Origin: Oleispira antarctica RB-8 | GTDB lineage: Bacteria; Pseudomonadota; Gammaproteobacteria; Pseudomonadales; Oceanobacteraceae | Assembly: GCA_000967895.1 (NCBI GenBank) | Contig: FO203512.1 | Coordinates: 434,001 to 498,000, forward strand | Reading direction: 5' to 3' | DNA: 64,000 nt | Shown here: one piece after another, positions 39,366 to 49,413 of the stretch | Numbering within the stretch: the stretch's first letter is position 1 | How the letters are laid out: every line of letters starts with the position of its first letter | Position numbers and translations under genes: made by a program | Notes under the pieces: model-generated | Seen by the model: only the letters and a program-made list of their open reading frames with translations | The model's database searches: none | What the model was told of the DNA's origin: nothing

Positions 39366-40097
39366 CTATTGCTGATTTAATTTCCAATTATAATCCAGTG
39401 TTTCATAGTCGGAGAAACGGCCAGCTTCCATATTATATTGCGCAATAAATTTTAGAATGCCGGTTGCTTTCTTATCGGCTGCAAAGTCTTTCGTAAACCA
39501 GTCAAAGATTTTAGAAATATAAATTACCTCGCCATCAATATTGATCCCTTTACCAGGGTTGGCAAGAAACCTGCGGGTTTGTTCATCAAGTTGCTGATCC
39601 AAGTTTTTGGCAGAATAGGCTTCGATGCGCAAGTCAGGACAGCTCAATGACGCGCACACAATAGCGAAATGAATACGAGGTTCTTTCATCTTTCGCAGAA
39701 TTTTATGCTCTATAGTATCTAAGCTGATGGTATTAGCGTTTAACATCGCAGCGGGTTTTTGCCAGACAGGGCTAAACCAAGTGCCAATATCGCGGATGCT
39801 ATGCTTCGGTTTATGATCGGTTATGAGCTTAATGGCAAAGAGATTATAAGTATTAATATAGAACGCCATTTTTTCTTTGCCCTTTAACGTGCTGGGATCA
39901 AAGGCGGCTAGACGCTCAAATAATGAAGAGAATGCGGGATCTTTACTGATGGCGTCATAATTCACCAAATTAGTTCGAATCCCAGATCGTTCATCATTTA
40001 TAATATTTTGCTTGAGTAAGGTGCTGTAGTCAGACCAATCAAAACTGGCTGAGCTGTACTGAGTAACGAAGACTAAGCACAGCAATAAAATACGCAT
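39366..40097 (-). CDS. Secreted DUF547-family protein, last gene of the envelope operon
   Basis: 243 residues from the chosen ATG. The signal peptide is MRILLLCLVFVTQYSSA. DUF547 landmarks are KMAFYINTYNLFAI, IEHKILR and RIHFAIVCASLSCPDLR, with Cys148 and Cys153 in CASLSCP. DUF547 proteins have no agreed function; a papain-like or thiol-dependent fold has been suggested. The start at 40097 is preferred because GGGAG lies 10 bases upstream; longer in-frame starts give a non-signal N-terminus. It follows the TlpA-like gene, separated by about 80 bases. A thiol role is inferred from its neighbours. Confidence 0.8.
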   Translation of the reverse strand: MRILLLCLVFVTQYSSASFDWSDYSTLLKQNIINDERSGIRTNLVNYDAISKDPAFSSLFERLAAFDPSTLKGKEKMAFYINTYNLFAIKLITDHKPKHSIRDIGTWFSPVWQKPAAMLNANTISLDTIEHKILRKMKEPRIHFAIVCASLSCPDLRIEAYSAKNLDQQLDEQTRRFLANPGKGINIDGEVIYISKIFDWFTKDFAADKKATGILKFIAQYNMEAGRFSDYETLDYNWKLNQQ

Positions 40098-40177
40098 TTT
40101 ATGAACTCCCATAGTAATACGACTAATAGTAGAAACGACTACCAGTATAGGTATTACTAGAGGGATTGTCATTGGAC

Positions 40178-40705
40178 TTAATCAACGCTGGTAGCGAGTA
40201 AGGATTCAATGAGTTGTGTCGTTTCTTCGCTATTCCATTCTCTCTCACCTAGAATGCGCCCGATCAGTTGGCCTTTCTTTCCTATAATAAAAGTAACGGG
40301 CAAGGCGGATACTTCATAAATTGTTCCAGCATCTTTTCCTTCTAGTGCAATGGGAAAGTCTAGTTGGTTCTTTGCTATCCATTTTCGTACCGACTTTTCA
40401 CGCCCATGATCAACAGAGATAGCAATGATTTCGACATCATCGTTGTGGTATTTCTCTGACAAGGCTTGTAATGACGGCATTTCTAAACGGCACGGTACGC
40501 AAAATGTTGCCCAGAAATTTAACAGAACGATCTTACCTTTGTAGTCTGATAGTTTAATCTCTGTTTCAGTCACACCAGGTAAAGAGAAGTCGGGAGCGAA
40601 GATAGCAGGATCTTGAGGGAACTTGTCATAATCTACTCCCGCTTGAACAGGTAGGCCTATGAGGCTGAAACATAACGCACAGGTTAATGAGGCAAAGTAA
40701 TTCAT
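40178..40705 (-). CDS. TlpA-like periplasmic thiol-disulfide reductase
   Basis: 175 residues. The signal peptide is MNYFASLTCALCFSLIGLPVQA. A thioredoxin fold follows, with the redox pair Cys69 and Cys72 in FWATFCVPCRLEMP and the cis-Pro loop ALPVTFII. The TlpA/ResA/DsbE class usually reduces cysteines of cytochromes or copper sites in the periplasm. It lies five bases from the upstream lipoprotein gene, so it is in the same operon. The substrate is probably one of the Cys-containing neighbours. Confidence 0.9.
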   Translation of the reverse strand: MNYFASLTCALCFSLIGLPVQAGVDYDKFPQDPAIFAPDFSLPGVTETEIKLSDYKGKIVLLNFWATFCVPCRLEMPSLQALSEKYHNDDVEIIAISVDHGREKSVRKWIAKNQLDFPIALEGKDAGTIYEVSALPVTFIIGKKGQLIGRILGEREWNSEETTQLIESLLATSVD

Positions 40706-40710
40706 CGCTA

Positions 40711-41226
40711 TTAGTCTCTACCTAAGTTGTCTAAAACATTGATTAATCGGGCGCCATTTTTATAGTCTTCGTTTAATATAATTTGCTTCTGGTCATTAAT
40801 AACAATCACTGAGGCCATGGTTGCACTGTATTGCTTCAGTAATGATTGCTTATTATCCACAAGGATTTCTAGGCCTGTATAACCGTTAGAGCGCTGCAAA
40901 GATCGTGATTGGGATAGATTCGCAGAGACATAATCGACCATATAAAAATGCACATTTCTGTAATTTTCAATGACATGATTTTTTATATGATTCATATGGT
41001 TATCACACAGAGGGCACCACATTGTGAAATAAAGAACCACTGCATCATTGGTCAGTAATTCGTCCTCTAGAGTAATGGTTTCATTGAGGGTGGTGGTAGC
41101 GATAAAGTTTTCACTGGTTTTAGAATCACCCGATCTAAGGTCTTTACTATCGGGTGTAAGATCTTCCAAGCAGCCTGTTAATAAACTCAGGGCAGCACAA
41201 AAAGAAATGAGTTTAATTAAATGCAT
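40711..41226 (-). CDS. Thioredoxin-fold lipoprotein with CPLC motif
   Basis: 171 residues. The lipobox LLTGC puts the lipid anchor on Cys19. After a polar linker the thioredoxin-like fold has Cys71 and Cys74 in YFTMWCPLCDNH, where the usual WCxPC is replaced by WCPLC. A His follows the pair. The rest (VIVINDQKQIIL) fits a divergent TlpA/AhpC-like domain. The gene overlaps the end of the outer-membrane protein gene by 14 bases. The motif could serve electron transfer or metal binding; I do not recognise a named family. Confidence 0.75.
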   Translation of the reverse strand: MHLIKLISFCAALSLLTGCLEDLTPDSKDLRSGDSKTSENFIATTTLNETITLEDELLTNDAVVLYFTMWCPLCDNHMNHIKNHVIENYRNVHFYMVDYVSANLSQSRSLQRSNGYTGLEILVDNKQSLLKQYSATMASVIVINDQKQIILNEDYKNGARLINVLDNLGRD

Positions 41227-42244
41227 AGCTAAAGCCTAAAGTATAAATATCAGTTGCGGAAAAGTTCTTACCCCGATCATCATCCATAAAAGCATGGCTC
41301 CATGTTAATTTATACACATAGCGCAAATCGGCGCTGGCATAAGACGTGGTTAGTGCAGATGACTGTTTTTTCATTTCGGAGCTGGAGTTGCTTAGGTTGC
41401 CTATTCTTCCAGCATCCTCGCGTAAGTCTGAAATAGCTGCAGTAAAGGTTACAGTGTCAAGATCTTCTAGAAAGACAGTATACCCAGTAGAGAAGGAAAT
41501 AAACTTTCTATCGCCTAAGCGCTTAGTATAAGGATCAACGGGCTTGCCAGACTCCTGGTTAACAGAGCGTGCTAAATATTTTCCATAAGACCCTTGCAGC
41601 ATCACGGTAAAAGGATAGACCGTTTTCTCAATGATCATATTGGCGTCAACGCGATAAAAACCACGACCCGTTATTTCAAAACTATCACTGACACTGTCAC
41701 CGTATTCTGAATTTCCTGTCGGTACGGTTAACGTACCGCCAAGATAAATCGATGGTTTGAGGTCGGCAATAGAGTTTACTTGATATACACAGGTAACTCG
41801 GTCAAACGCTTCGTACCAAAAGCTTACGTTCGCATCACCAAAGCCATTATCTTGTGATGATACTCCCGGATACTGATTGTCGTTCCATACGTACGGTAAA
41901 ATAATACTCGCTTGCCAGTTATTGGCCAGACGCTGTGCATAACCTAGGTTGAGTCTATATTGGTTTAAGTCAGCGCCTTTGGGATCTTTGACATAATCAC
42001 CATCATTATTCCAAGAGCCTTTGTAGTCTTCGATATCAAAAGAGACATCCAGCATTTTCTTGCCGAACTTAGGTAAGACTAAAGAGCTGGCATTACCACC
42101 TCCGCAGCAAGAGGCTGCGAAAGCGGAAGATGCAGTGAATAAAGACAGCGCTAAGATGGTTGAGCTAGCGGCTAAATAACCGCGGGTTCTAGCTCTGGGC
42201 TTTAGAGAGATCATTATTCTTGGTGCTGATATTGATATTGTCAT
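41213..42244 (-). CDS. Predicted outer-membrane beta-barrel protein with CCGGG N-terminus
   Basis: 343 residues. A long signal peptide ends ASSAFA, so the mature protein starts ASCCGGGN with adjacent Cys46 and Cys47. Alternating hydrophobic strands (for example LNQYRLNLGYAQRLANNWQASIILPYV) and a C-terminal aromatic strand (YTLGFSYAFN) indicate a beta-barrel. The start ATG shares one base with the stop of the preceding lipoprotein gene (TAATG), so expression is coupled. The vicinal Cys-Gly-rich head suggests metal or thiol binding at the periplasmic face. The transport substrate is unknown. Confidence 0.75.
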   Translation of the reverse strand: MTISISAPRIMISLKPRARTRGYLAASSTILALSLFTASSAFAASCCGGGNASSLVLPKFGKKMLDVSFDIEDYKGSWNNDGDYVKDPKGADLNQYRLNLGYAQRLANNWQASIILPYVWNDNQYPGVSSQDNGFGDANVSFWYEAFDRVTCVYQVNSIADLKPSIYLGGTLTVPTGNSEYGDSVSDSFEITGRGFYRVDANMIIEKTVYPFTVMLQGSYGKYLARSVNQESGKPVDPYTKRLGDRKFISFSTGYTVFLEDLDTVTFTAAISDLREDAGRIGNLSNSSSEMKKQSSALTTSYASADLRYVYKLTWSHAFMDDDRGKNFSATDIYTLGFSYAFN

Positions 42245-43233
42245 TACATATCCATGCCCGATATATCATCTGAAGACATCTCGTTCGAAGAAAGGATGAA
42301 TATGGCGCTGGCATTGCTCTCACCATCATCAATTTCACCATCGGTGGTTTTTAGTTCGCCATTGACTGATAGCGAAACATAAAAAGTATCGACTAAGCTT
42401 GTCATGTTGGCCGATTTCCAAATCCCTTCACCTTGAGAGGTTGCCACTTCCCAATGAGTGTTATCAGTACTTACCTTAACAACAACGTCACTCATGGAAT
42501 TAATGGCTAACTCTCCATCAGAATTTTCATTGAGAATTAAACCTTCAGTTATTGCAGGAAAATTATTCATTGATTCTTTAGCGGCAATAAATAATTCAAC
42601 AGAGCGGTTCTCTCCCATTCCTGTAATACCATTATTAAAAATAAAGTAGGTACGAGGTGTGGTTGTTGTTTGTTCCATTGGCATCGACGCCATCGGCATG
42701 ATCATAGAAGGCATTTGATCATCAATGCCGCCTTTTAACTTAGCAAGTGTGGTATCACCCATCGCCATCTTAACGGCAGGAGAGAATTGAATGTCTTCGT
42801 CAGTCTCAGGCAGTGAGAAGTCAATATTCCAAGTGCCCATAGAATCACCATTTGCCATGACAGAAGCCATAATGAAGTAAACAGTACATTCAGCATTGCC
42901 GTCAGCGTCGGTTTCTGTGCAGCCAGTATGGGGTGTACTGTGTTTATGGCCGCCTGCCATTGTCATCATGGGGGCCATTGTAGGAGTAAAACCACTGACG
43001 GGATCAGAATCACTATTAGTCGTTATATTTACGGGAAAAATATTTTGTCCAACCCGAGCGCCTTTGTCAGGCAGCGAAATGGTAAAAGTATGAGGCGTAA
43101 CTGTATAAGAGAATGTTGTTTTTTCTTTCTCCTGACCTGAGTCAGAAGAGGAGTCATCCCCACCGCAAGCCATAAGAATGCAAGTGGTTAATGCGGTAAT
43201 GGTCGCTTTCACGAAGGTGTTAGGTTTGAACAT
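42244..43233 (-). CDS. Met/His-rich YtkA-like lipoprotein, first gene of the envelope operon
   Basis: 329 residues. Lipobox ILMAC anchors Cys23. Residues 43-140 look like a YtkA-like immunoglobulin-type domain. It is followed by clusters typical of copper-binding proteins: MAPMMTM with HKHSTPH (86-102), then MPSMIMPMASMPM (174-186), and a C-terminal MSSDDISGMDM. Two further cysteines (105, 116) may form a disulfide. The ATG at 43233 was chosen over a longer frame because GAGG lies 12-15 bases upstream and it gives a proper lipoprotein signal. A periplasmic metal-binding role is inferred from composition and neighbours. Confidence 0.75.
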   Translation of the reverse strand: MFKPNTFVKATITALTTCILMACGGDDSSSDSGQEKEKTTFSYTVTPHTFTISLPDKGARVGQNIFPVNITTNSDSDPVSGFTPTMAPMMTMAGGHKHSTPHTGCTETDADGNAECTVYFIMASVMANGDSMGTWNIDFSLPETDEDIQFSPAVKMAMGDTTLAKLKGGIDDQMPSMIMPMASMPMEQTTTTPRTYFIFNNGITGMGENRSVELFIAAKESMNNFPAITEGLILNENSDGELAINSMSDVVVKVSTDNTHWEVATSQGEGIWKSANMTSLVDTFYVSLSVNGELKTTDGEIDDGESNASAIFILSSNEMSSDDISGMDM

Positions 43234-43431
43234 GTCGATATGCCTCGGTTTAATTTCTGCAATCACTATAAAGGTTTCGTGATGTTGTTTTTTGATGAGA
43301 ATCAATAAGGTGAAAAATAGCAATCATACTTCTAATTGAGTAGTGACAAATTGTCGCACTTGGCTTCTTTATCGGTATTTAAACTATAAAAAATGACTTA
43401 GATTATGTTTTTTATTAACAGTCATTAGCAG

Positions 43432-43454
43432 TGATGTGCATCAAGATCGTGATG
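43432..43454. promoter_or_regulatory. Alternating TGATG/CATCA half-sites upstream of the CCGGCGG gene
   Basis: TGATG-tg-CATCA-agatcg-TGATG. Two overlapping dyads share the middle half-site. They lie in the divergent region between the lipoprotein operon and the small Cys-rich gene, just upstream of a possible TAAAAT -10 (43481-43486) with no good -35. The arrangement suits an activator or metalloregulator. A perfect palindrome GACAA-A-TTGTC also lies in this region, close to the operon. Confidence 0.4.
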
Positions 43455-43510
43455 TGGGAGTGGCTCTATTATGAAGGTTCTAAAATATTGCTTAGATTAG
43501 GAGAGTTAGT

Positions 43511-43693
43511 ATGAGTCATTGCTGTGGTGGTTGTGGTGGAGAAGATCCATCAAAGAAAAAAACGAATGTTGTGAGCGAAGTTGAAGAACAAAAATCTAGC
43601 GAAAAAAAAATGAACGAAGCAAAATCTAAAAACGATACTAAAGTGGGTACGTGGCAGCCTGAAAAAAATAACGTTTTTAAAGTGCCCGATTAG
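43511..43693 (+). CDS. Cys-rich mini-protein MSHCCGGCGGE, probable metal or thiol binder
   Basis: 60 residues. The N-terminus has Cys4, Cys5 and Cys8 in SHCCGGCGGED. The rest is highly charged, Lys/Glu-rich and probably disordered, ending WQPEKNNVFKVPD. There is no signal peptide, so it is cytoplasmic. RBS GGAGAG precedes the ATG. It is divergent from the envelope operon, whose barrel protein also begins with a CCGGG motif. A shared metal or thiol chemistry is inferred. No family name is recognised. Confidence 0.65.
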   Translation: MSHCCGGCGGEDPSKKKTNVVSEVEEQKSSEKKMNEAKSKNDTKVGTWQPEKNNVFKVPD

Positions 43694-43750
43694 TACAGAA
43701 CGATACTGAAGTTGAGTAATTTATTTGGGTAATTTCTGGGGTAGCCCAGC

Positions 43751-43780
43751 AGCTTTAATTTAATCGATTAAATTAAAGCT
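43751..43780. repeat. 30-base perfect palindrome
   Basis: AGCTTTAATTTAATC followed by its exact reverse complement. It is AT-rich, lies 57 bases after the mini-protein stop and ends two bases before the terminator. It could form a hairpin or cruciform, or be a dyad-binding site. Confidence 0.8.
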
Positions 43781-43782
43781 AT

Positions 43783-43820
43783 AAAAAAGCCGCATACTAA
43801 AAATAGAATGCAGCTTTTTT
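43783..43820. terminator. Bidirectional terminator between the mini-protein gene and gatB
   Basis: AAAAAAGCCGCAT / ATGCAGCTTTTTT, with one mismatch and a 12-base loop. A- and T-runs flank both sides. Confidence 0.75.
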
Positions 43821-43856
43821 ACGCAGTAAAACTGAACACGGCTAATCGAATAGGTG

Positions 43857-45308
43857 TTAACCCAGCTCGTTCAACTTCTGTTTCAATACTTCCATTACAA
43901 CTTGAGGGTTAACACCCTTAGCGGCTTTACGAGTCGCACCAATGAATGGCCCAATCGCTTTGGCACGTTTATCTTCAGGCGTACTCAAGTAAGCTTCAAC
44001 CAGTTTAGGATTGTCGGCCAATACTTGGGCAACTACTTCTTCAATCGCTGATGTGTCCGATACTTGCTTAAGGCCTAGTTGGTCGATGAGTTGATCAACG
44101 TTAGAGCCTTTGCCCTGCCAAATTGCATTAAAGACTTCTTTGGCGCCATCGTTTGAAATGTCGTTGCCTTTAACATTCTTCAAGATGGCACCTAGTTGTT
44201 GGGCGCTGACGGGAATGTCGCTGATGCTGATTTCATTTTTGTTCAATGCGGCAGAAAGATCACCCATAACCCAGTTAGCGGTCATCTTGTAGTCGCCAGC
44301 AATCTCTGCTGCCACTTCAAAATAATCAGCCATTTCACGGCTAGCCGCGAGCACACTGGCGTTATAAGCAGAAAGGCCATGCTCAGATTCAAAGCGGGCT
44401 TTTTTCTGTTCTGGCAATTCAGGCAAGGTTGCGCGAATCGCTTCAACATACTCTTCGTCGATGATGACTGGCAACAAATCAGGATCAGGGAAGTAGCGAT
44501 AATCGTTTTCTACTTCTTTAGAGCGCATGCTGCGAGTTTCGTTTTTATCGGCATCAAATAAACGAGTTTCTTGCTTGATGCTGCCACCGTCTTCAAGAAT
44601 GTCTATCTGACGTTCGATCTCAACTTCAATTGCGCGCTCTACGTTTTTAAACGAGTTAACGTTTTTAATCTCTGTGCGTGTGCCTAACTTTTCTTCGCCT
44701 TTAGGGCGCAAAGAAACGTTACAGTCACAACGCATAGACCCTTGTGATAAGTTGCCATCACAAATGCCTAAATACATCACAATGCTTTGCATTTTGCGGA
44801 AGTAAGCAGACGCTTCTTTCGACGAGCGTAATTCAGGTTCAGAGACAATTTCGATTAGCGGTGTACCACAACGGTTTAAATCGATACCCGATTGGCCATC
44901 GAAACCTTCGTGCACCGATTTACCCGCATCTTCTTCAAGGTGTGCACGCGTTACGTTAATGCGACGCGACTTACCTTCACCCAAATCGATATCAATATGA
45001 CCCATGCCAACGATGGGTTCGTGCAGCTGAGTAATTTGGTAGCCTTTTGGCGAATCAGGATAAAAGTAGTTCTTACGATCGAATACCGACTTCATGCCAA
45101 TTTCCGCATCAATCGCTAGGCCAAACTTAACCGCCATGCGTAATGCTTCTTCGTTAAATACCGGCAAAACACCCGGTAAACCCAAGTCATAAATATTGGC
45201 TTGAGTATTTGCATCTGCGCCGTATTCAGTACTTGAACCGGAGAAAATTTTTGATTTTGTAGCCAACTGAGCGTGAATCTCAAGGCCAATTACCACTTCC
45301 CATTCCAT
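43857..45308 (-). CDS. gatB: Asp/Glu-tRNA amidotransferase subunit B
   Basis: 483 residues. The kinase-like subunit that activates mischarged Glu-tRNAGln or Asp-tRNAAsn. The N-terminal GatB signature is [22 protein letters not shown]. The catalytic core has [18 protein letters not shown] and [10 protein letters not shown], where Cys ligands bind the structural metal. The C-terminal YqeY-like domain binds tRNA. It is the third gene of gatCAB. Confidence 0.97.
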   Translation of the reverse strand: MEWEVVIGLEIHAQLATKSKIFSGSSTEYGADANTQANIYDLGLPGVLPVFNEEALRMAVKFGLAIDAEIGMKSVFDRKNYFYPDSPKGYQITQLHEPIVGMGHIDIDLGEGKSRRINVTRAHLEEDAGKSVHEGFDGQSGIDLNRCGTPLIEIVSEPELRSSKEASAYFRKMQSIVMYLGICDGNLSQGSMRCDCNVSLRPKGEEKLGTRTEIKNVNSFKNVERAIEVEIERQIDILEDGGSIKQETRLFDADKNETRSMRSKEVENDYRYFPDPDLLPVIIDEEYVEAIRATLPELPEQKKARFESEHGLSAYNASVLAASREMADYFEVAAEIAGDYKMTANWVMGDLSAALNKNEISISDIPVSAQQLGAILKNVKGNDISNDGAKEVFNAIWQGKGSNVDQLIDQLGLKQVSDTSAIEEVVAQVLADNPKLVEAYLSTPEDKRAKAIGPFIGATRKAAKGVNPQVVMEVLKQKLNELG

Positions 45309-45320
45309 GATAGCGTCCTC

Positions 45321-46775
45321 TTATTTTAAGCCCGTTGGAGTTTGAGTATGCCAGTCAGTCGCATTCTGAAATTGATGCGCGCAGTTTAATAAACGGCTCT
45401 CATCAAAATAGTTACCGATTAACTGCAAGCCGACAGGAAGATCATTGATCATACCTGCGGGAACCGACATGCCTGGAAGACCGGCTAAGTTAGTTGCAAG
45501 AGTAAATATATCTTCTAAGTACATGCTGACGGGGTCTTTGCTTTTCTCACCAAACTTAAACGCAGGGCTAGGAGCAACAGGACTCATAATGACGTCTACA
45601 TCGTTAAACGCTGCAACGAAATCATTTTTAATTAAGCGACGAACTTGCTGTGCTTTTTTATAATATGCGTCATAAAAGCCCGCAGATAATGCATAAGAAC
45701 CCAACATGATACGGCGCTGAACTTCGTCACCAAAACCTTCACTGCGTGAACGCTTGTAAAGGTCTTCGATATTTTTTGGATCTTCGCAGCGATGACCAAA
45801 ACGAACGCCATCCATACGAGATAAATTGGCAGAACATTCAGATGGTGCAATCACGTAATAAGCAGGAACACATAAATGAGTATTCGGTAAGCTAATTTCT
45901 TTTAGCGTCGCGCCCATTTTTTCGTATTCTTTAATCGCATCTTGAATGGTTTGCGCCATTGCAGGATCAAGATCGGAGCTGAAATATTCTTTTGGCAAAC
46001 CAATCGTCATGCCTTTCACTGATTTATTCAAATCAGCGCGATAATCGGGCACAGCACGATCGATGCTGGTGGAGTCTTTTTTATCAAAGCCAGCCATCAC
46101 GTTCAGCATCATTGCCGCATCTTCAGCGTTGCGAGCAATGGGGCCGCCTTGGTCAAGGCTAGAAGCGTAAGACACCATGCCGAAGCGGGAAACGCGGCCG
46201 TAAGTAGGCTTAATACCCGTTACACCACAAAAAGATGCGGGTTGACGAATTGAACCGCCGGTATCGGTAGCGGTAATGCCCGGAGCTAAGCGTGCTGCAA
46301 CAGCCGCCGCTGAACCGCCGGAAGAACCACCCGGAACATGCTCTTCGTTCCACGGATTTTTAACTGCACCGTAAAACGAGCTTTCGCTAGAAGAACCCAT
46401 GGCGAATTCGTCCATATTGGTTTTACCCAAAGAGACAGCACCGACCTTGTTGAAATTATCGGCAACGGTAGCGTCATACGGTGCGATGAACTTGTCTAAC
46501 ATCTTCGAGCCGCAACTGGTGCGAACACCTTCGGTGCAGAAGATATCTTTGTGTGCCATCGGCACACCCGTCCATTCGTTAGCATTACCCGCCGCGCGTA
46601 ATTCGTCTGCCGCTTTTGCTTGGGTCAGAGCTTGCTCGTCGGTCACGGTAATAAAACTATTGTATTGGCCGTCTAAATTTTTAATGCGATCCAGAAAATG
46701 CTGAGTGACTTCAACACTTGAATATTCGCCGGCTTGTAAATCTTGAGAGATTTGAGCCAAGGTTTTGTTATGCAT
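45321..46775 (-). CDS. gatA: Asp/Glu-tRNA amidotransferase subunit A
   Basis: 484 residues. The glutaminase subunit of the amidase-signature family. The Ser-cisSer-Lys triad is in HKDIFCTEG (Lys), [16 protein letters not shown] and [16 protein letters not shown]. It frees ammonia from glutamine and sends it to GatB. It lies between gatC and gatB with 25- and 12-base gaps. Confidence 0.97.
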   Translation of the reverse strand: MHNKTLAQISQDLQAGEYSSVEVTQHFLDRIKNLDGQYNSFITVTDEQALTQAKAADELRAAGNANEWTGVPMAHKDIFCTEGVRTSCGSKMLDKFIAPYDATVADNFNKVGAVSLGKTNMDEFAMGSSSESSFYGAVKNPWNEEHVPGGSSGGSAAAVAARLAPGITATDTGGSIRQPASFCGVTGIKPTYGRVSRFGMVSYASSLDQGGPIARNAEDAAMMLNVMAGFDKKDSTSIDRAVPDYRADLNKSVKGMTIGLPKEYFSSDLDPAMAQTIQDAIKEYEKMGATLKEISLPNTHLCVPAYYVIAPSECSANLSRMDGVRFGHRCEDPKNIEDLYKRSRSEGFGDEVQRRIMLGSYALSAGFYDAYYKKAQQVRRLIKNDFVAAFNDVDVIMSPVAPSPAFKFGEKSKDPVSMYLEDIFTLATNLAGLPGMSVPAGMINDLPVGLQLIGNYFDESRLLNCAHQFQNATDWHTQTPTGLK

Positions 46776-46800
46776 AATGTGTCCTTAATTCTTAGCTCTG

Positions 46801-47088
46801 TTATTCAACAACTTTCGGTACTAAATAGTGACCATTGGCGGTGCTTGGAGCAATCTTTTGGAATTTTTCACGTTGATTAACTTCCGTCACGACATCGGCA
46901 CGTAAGCGTTGCACAGCATCCATTGGGTGTGCCATTGGCTCAACACCTGTGGTATCAACGGCTTGTAGCTGGTCGACTAAATCCAGAACATTGGATAAGT
47001 TGGTTTGAAATTCTGTGATGCTTTTTTCGTCTATCTGCAAGCGCGAAAGATCGGCGATTGCGAGAACCTGAGTCGTGTCCAAAGACAT
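46801..47088 (-). CDS. gatC: Asp/Glu-tRNA amidotransferase subunit C
   Basis: 95 residues, the usual size. It is the small scaffold that wraps GatA and stabilises the GatA-GatB interface. VLAIADLSRLQIDEKSI and the C-terminal region with VVTEVNQREKFQKIAPSTANGHYLVPKVVE are typical. It is the first gene of gatCAB, divergent from mreB, a common gammaproteobacterial arrangement. Confidence 0.96.
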   Translation of the reverse strand: MSLDTTQVLAIADLSRLQIDEKSITEFQTNLSNVLDLVDQLQAVDTTGVEPMAHPMDAVQRLRADVVTEVNQREKFQKIAPSTANGHYLVPKVVE

Positions 47089-47321
47089 GGGTTTACTCCA
47101 CTATTTATGCAGGTACTTAATTAGGTACTAATGCCAGTTCGGGGACTGGCTACCAAGGGCATATTTAAAGGCGATAAGTTACCACATATAGTCGTAGGAT
47201 TTTAGCGCTTATTGATTCAAGGGCGTCTCAGGACAAACTAACTTGGCAATTAATGCATAACATGTGATATAGGAGCTTGCCGAAAGCCTGCGCCATTGCT
47301 AGAGTTACGACAATTTTGTAG

Positions 47322-48416
<1,095 letters not shown>

Positions 48417-48417
48417 A

Positions 48418-48436
48418 TACAGAAAACTTTTCTGTA
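48418..48436. repeat. 19-base palindrome directly after the mreB stop
   Basis: TACAGAAAA-C-TTTTCTGTA, starting two bases after the mreB stop codon. Confidence 0.7.
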
Positions 48437-48448
48437 TTCTGCTCAAAC

Positions 48449-48486
48449 GGCTACAAGCGTGATTTTATCGCGCTTTTAGCCTTTTA
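48449..48486 (+). terminator. Terminator-like hairpin between mreB and mreC
   Basis: GGCTA-c-AAGCG / CGCTT-t-TAGCC with an 11-base loop, then TTTT. It may partly uncouple mreC and mreD from the abundant mreB message. Confidence 0.6.
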
Positions 48487-48534
48487 AACCTTATCCTGTA
48501 ACCGCTTTCCTTGTATAGTTGAACGATACGTGGA

Positions 48535-49413
48535 TTGAAAAAGGATCAGGTTATTAAATCCCCTATTGAAATAACCCCATTACATGCTTCGCGCTTGGTC
48601 GGCATTCTTTGTTTATCTATCGCTCTTATGTGGTTCGATAATCATAGTCAGCACTTTAAACCTGTACGCTATGCATTGGGTTATGCCCTTTACCCTTTAC
48701 ATCTCATTGCTTCTACGCCTTCTGTGCTTATGGATTGGTTTGGCGATTCTGCTAAAAGCCGACAACAGCTTGAGCTTGATAACGCTGAACTGTCGGCGCG
48801 TAATTTAATTCTTGGGCAAAAAATACAACGCCTTATTTCTTTAGAAGCCGAAAATATTGAGCTGCGTGAATTACTGGGTGCTTCTGATCGCATAAGTGAA
48901 AGTGTCATTGTCGCTGAGTTAGTCTCGGTCGACCCTGATCCGTTCAGTCAGCAAATTGTTATTAACAAAGGCAGCGAAGATAAGGTTTTTATTGGTCAGC
49001 CTGTATTGGACAGTCATGGTCTCATGGGGCAGGTGATTGATGTTTTACCTCATAGTAGCCGAATTTTATTAATTGCCGATTCAAACCATGCGATTCCTGT
49101 GCAGGTTAACCGCAATGGTGTGCGAGCTATTGCCGTAGGGTCAGGCCAGTTGGGTGATCTTAATTTAATCTACGTGCCTGATACAGCCGACATCGAAGTC
49201 GGTGATTCATTAGTCAGTTCAGGTTTAGGTAATCGTTACCCTCGAGGTTATCCGGTAGCGAAGGTTGCCAAAATAGAACATTTCCCCGGTAAAGCGTTTG
49301 CGGTTGTTACCGCTACACCGAGTGCAAAATTGGATAGAAGCCGTCACATGCTATTGGTCTTCAGTGAAAATGCGAGTCATGTGCCCCCGAAAACATTATG
49401 GGAGCAAAAGTGA
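48535..49413 (+). CDS. mreC: Rod-shape determining protein MreC (TTG start)
   Basis: 292 residues. A short cytoplasmic tail and one membrane helix (about 21-37) are followed by a coiled coil (about 73-115, SRQQLELDNAELSARNLILGQK) and the periplasmic beta domain. It links MreB and MreD to the elongasome enzymes. No ATG is available before the membrane helix. TTG at 48535 is the only usable start after an upstream in-frame stop at 48520-48522; the RBS is weak. It overlaps mreD by one base (TGATG). Confidence 0.93.
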   Translation: MKKDQVIKSPIEITPLHASRLVGILCLSIALMWFDNHSQHFKPVRYALGYALYPLHLIASTPSVLMDWFGDSAKSRQQLELDNAELSARNLILGQKIQRLISLEAENIELRELLGASDRISESVIVAELVSVDPDPFSQQIVINKGSEDKVFIGQPVLDSHGLMGQVIDVLPHSSRILLIADSNHAIPVQVNRNGVRAIAVGSGQLGDLNLIYVPDTADIEVGDSLVSSGLGNRYPRGYPVAKVAKIEHFPGKAFAVVTATPSAKLDRSRHMLLVFSENASHVPPKTLWEQK

